Below are positions 62,523 to 64,000 of a stretch of 64,000 bases of DNA, one piece after another. Position numbers and translations under genes: made by a program. The stretch is from Burkholderia stabilis (lineage in GTDB: Bacteria > Pseudomonadota > Gammaproteobacteria > Burkholderiales > Burkholderiaceae), in the NCBI RefSeq assembly GCF_001742165.1, contig NZ_CP016442.1, positions 930,001 to 994,000 on the forward strand. The letters run 5' to 3'. Numbering within the stretch: position 1 is the first letter of the stretch; the number at the start of each line of letters is the position of its first letter. The notes under the pieces are model-generated. The model made no database searches, was not told the origin of the DNA, and saw only the letters and a program-made list of their open reading frames with translations.

Positions 62523-62733
62523 AAAAAAATAGCCCGCGCTTCAGAGAAGCGCGGGCGAAACCGTCGCCCTACGAGGATAGGCGACGGGGCCATCGAGATC
62601 CGCACGCTGGCGCGGATCGTCATCAGTTGCGCCAGCGCTTTTCGCGCCGGCATTTGAAGACGCCGATACCGTTGATTCGGCGCTCACGGCGCGCACCCGG
62701 TATCTGACGTCATCCTCCCTGCTCTAACAATTC
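62523..62733 (-). ncRNA. Candidate small RNA with five hairpins and a terminator
   Basis: On the minus strand, in order: CGCCGA/TCGGCG (62661-62682), GCCGGCGC/GCGCTGGC (62631-62651), GATCCGC/GCGGATC (62597-62618), CCGTCGCC/GGCGACGG (62561-62587), and an 11-bp terminator stem GCCCGCGCTTC/GAAGCGCGGGC (62532-62556) with a 3-nt loop and seven T. No gene lies in 62413-62966. A sigma-54-like promoter lies 12 nt before the predicted start. A tiny frame (MTSDTGCAP) begins right after GGGAGG, but the spacing is poor. Confidence 0.6.
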
Positions 62734-62743
62734 CAACATATAA

Positions 62744-62759
62744 AGCAGGTTGTGTGCCA
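62744..62759 (-). promoter_or_regulatory. Sigma-54-like promoter of the candidate small RNA
   Basis: Minus strand TGGCAC-ACAAC-CTGCT: perfect -24, one mismatch in the -12 (CTGC for TTGC), and GG-N10-GC spacing. A CGTTACG/CGTAACG cluster lies ~80-115 bp upstream. Confidence 0.55.
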
Positions 62760-62837
62760 GGCATCGAAAACAGATCACGCCATTGATTTAAAAGGACAAT
62801 TTTTTCGTCGACGGCAATGTGACACGTGTTCTGCCGC

Positions 62838-62862
62838 CGTAACGCGCGGATGTTACGTAACG
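62838..62862. promoter_or_regulatory. Candidate activator site (CGTAACG cluster) of the small RNA
   Basis: CGTAACG at 62838-62844 and 62856-62862, with the 10-bp palindrome GTTACGTAAC at 62852-62861. The same motif as at 25194-25239. Confidence 0.5.
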
Positions 62863-62915
62863 TCACGAGGAGGGACCGAACCCTTCGCACACATACGCGC
62901 CGGCGAGCGGCCATG

Positions 62916-62943
62916 AAAAAAGCCCGCCGAATGGCGGGCTTTT
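62916..62943. terminator. Terminator of bamC
   Basis: AAAAAGCCCGCC, GAAT loop, GGCGGGCTTTT. It has T-runs in both directions; bamC on the minus strand ends just before it. Confidence 0.88.
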
Positions 62944-62966
62944 CATTGATGCGAAGACGCGTGTGA

Positions 62967-64000
62967 TCAGCGCAGCTGATTCACGAGCAGCCCCATGATC
63001 TGGCGAGCCGCTGACGACGTATCGATCGCACCCGAATCGTCGACGACCGCGATGCGCGTCTGGTCCGACGTAAGCGCCTTCACGTTGACGCGGTACTGCT
63101 TCGCCTGCTTTTCCTTCTTGCCGTGGAACAGCTGGCTCCAGAAGCCCTGCTCGGCCGAGCTCAGATCCTTCGGGTCGACATAGCGCACGAAATACAGACC
63201 CTTCGTGCGATCGCGATCGTCGACCGTGAAGTTCGCGCGATCGAGCGCGAGACCGACGTGCAGCCACGACCGGTCGTACGGCTCGCCGAGCGTGACTTCG
63301 GACGGCACCGAAGCCGCGTCGGCCGCATCGTTGCCTTGCGCCGACGTGCGCGTGACGTTCTGCGCGGCGATCGCGGCGGCAGCCTTCGACGATGCGTCGG
63401 CGTCGGCCTTCTTGTCCTTCGGCAGCGTGTTGTCCTTGATGTTCGCGATCGGCGGCTCGCCGTTCTTCGCGCGCTGCTCGTTCTGCGCAAGCACGGCCAT
63501 CAGCCGCTTCAGGTATTCGGCCTCGAGCGCCGGATCGTTCGGCTTCGGCTCCCACTTGCTCGAATCGTTGTTCGCGCCGGTGATCGCCTCGCGCATGCCC
63601 TTCTGGCTGATGAACACGTAGGTGCCGCCGTTCGGTGCCGTATCGAGACGCGTACGGTACTTGTTGCGCTCGGCCGTCACGTACGAGTTGCCCATCGCCT
63701 TCGAGATCACGCTGCGGATCAGGCCATCGTTGATCTGCGGATGGGTTTCGTTCCAGTCGGTTTCCATCACGCCCTTGTCGCGCTGGTCGACGACGAGCAG
63801 GAAGCCCTGCTCCTGCCAGAAACGGCGGACCTGCGGCCAGATGTCGGCAGGCTGCTTGCCGTCGATCACGAGCCAGCTCTCGGTGCCGTCGCGCTGGATA
63901 TGCATGCCGGCCACGGCCGGAGCGACGGTGTCCAGCGCAGGCGCGGCCTGCTGGACCTGCTGAAGCGCAGACAGGGAAGTCGCGCCGCCCTGGGGCGGCA
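62967..64000 (-). CDS. bamC: Outer-membrane assembly lipoprotein BamC, N-terminus missing
   Basis: The frame is open to the window edge, so the signal peptide and lipobox lie outside. Visible are LVIDGKQPADIWPQVRRFWQEQGF, MGNSYVTAERNKYRTRLDTAPNGGTYVFISQKGM, and the C-terminal DYDRSWLHVGLALDRANFTVDDRDRTKG-like helix-grip domain (key residues RSWLHVGLALDR and GLYFVRY). This is the NlpB/DapX (BamC) family of the beta-barrel assembly machine. A Met at 63914 is internal, not the start. Confidence 0.88.
   Translation of the reverse strand, partial: PPQGGATSLSALQQVQQAAPALDTVAPAVAGMHIQRDGTESWLVIDGKQPADIWPQVRRFWQEQGFLLVVDQRDKGVMETDWNETHPQINDGLIRSVISKAMGNSYVTAERNKYRTRLDTAPNGGTYVFISQKGMREAITGANNDSSKWEPKPNDPALEAEYLKRLMAVLAQNEQRAKNGEPPIANIKDNTLPKDKKADADASSKAAAAIAAQNVTRTSAQGNDAADAASVPSEVTLGEPYDRSWLHVGLALDRANFTVDDRDRTKGLYFVRYVDPKDLSSAEQGFWSQLFHGKKEKQAKQYRVNVKALTSDQTRIAVVDDSGAIDTSSAARQIMGLLVNQLR

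Overview
This is a GC-rich, gene-dense bacterial chromosome segment. It most likely comes from the Burkholderia cepacia complex, main chromosome; that is an inference from gene content and codon use. Pointers are an Hfq with a long Gly/Arg-rich tail, a full tad/Flp pilus locus ending in a sigma-54 activator gene, the odhA-odhB-lpdA cluster next to zapE, and the scpB-rluB-rimP-nusA-infB-rbfA-truB order. No rRNA, tRNA, CRISPR array, prophage or complete insertion sequence was seen.

Layout. 1-6 kb: end of a sugar ABC transporter binding protein, a PfkB sugar kinase, a SulP anion transporter with a ParB-like partner, a GNAT acetyltransferase and an MFS carrier. 6-10 kb: a PsrA-like TetR regulator with a palindromic operator, a long-chain acyl-CoA ligase and a DUF1571 protein. 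10-11 kb: a small exported protein and the second-type Hfq. 11-24.8 kb, minus strand: a tad pilus operon running flp, tadV, tadE, cpaB, cpaC, tadZ, tadA, tadB, tadC, tadD, DUF3613, tadG, then a sigma-54 activator and a DUF2968 protein. The prepilin peptidase gene (tadV) is split by one extra base in a run of nine A. 25-30.6 kb, plus strand: a textbook sigma-54 promoter (25369-25384) reads into two repeat-rich lipoproteins and a TpsB-type outer-membrane transporter.

30.7-46 kb: a DUF2147 protein, an orphan transposase-domain gene, zapE, the 2-oxoglutarate dehydrogenase genes, typA/bipA and an EmrR-NodT-EmrA-EmrB efflux operon. 46-56 kb: the translation and transcription operon truB, rbfA, infB, nusA, rimP with a short terminated leader, then rluB and scpB. 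56-64 kb: an aminotransferase, a LysR regulator, a second orphan transposase-domain gene, several small exported or unknown genes, an ABM-domain monooxygenase and the 3' part of bamC.

Main idea worth testing: the sigma-54 activator at the end of the tad operon may control a wider local regulon. CGTTACG/CGTAACG sites cluster upstream of two separate sigma-54-type promoters. One drives the lipoprotein-TpsB operon. The other sits in front of an unannotated region (62523-62733, minus strand) that folds into five hairpins ending in a strong terminator, which looks like a small RNA.
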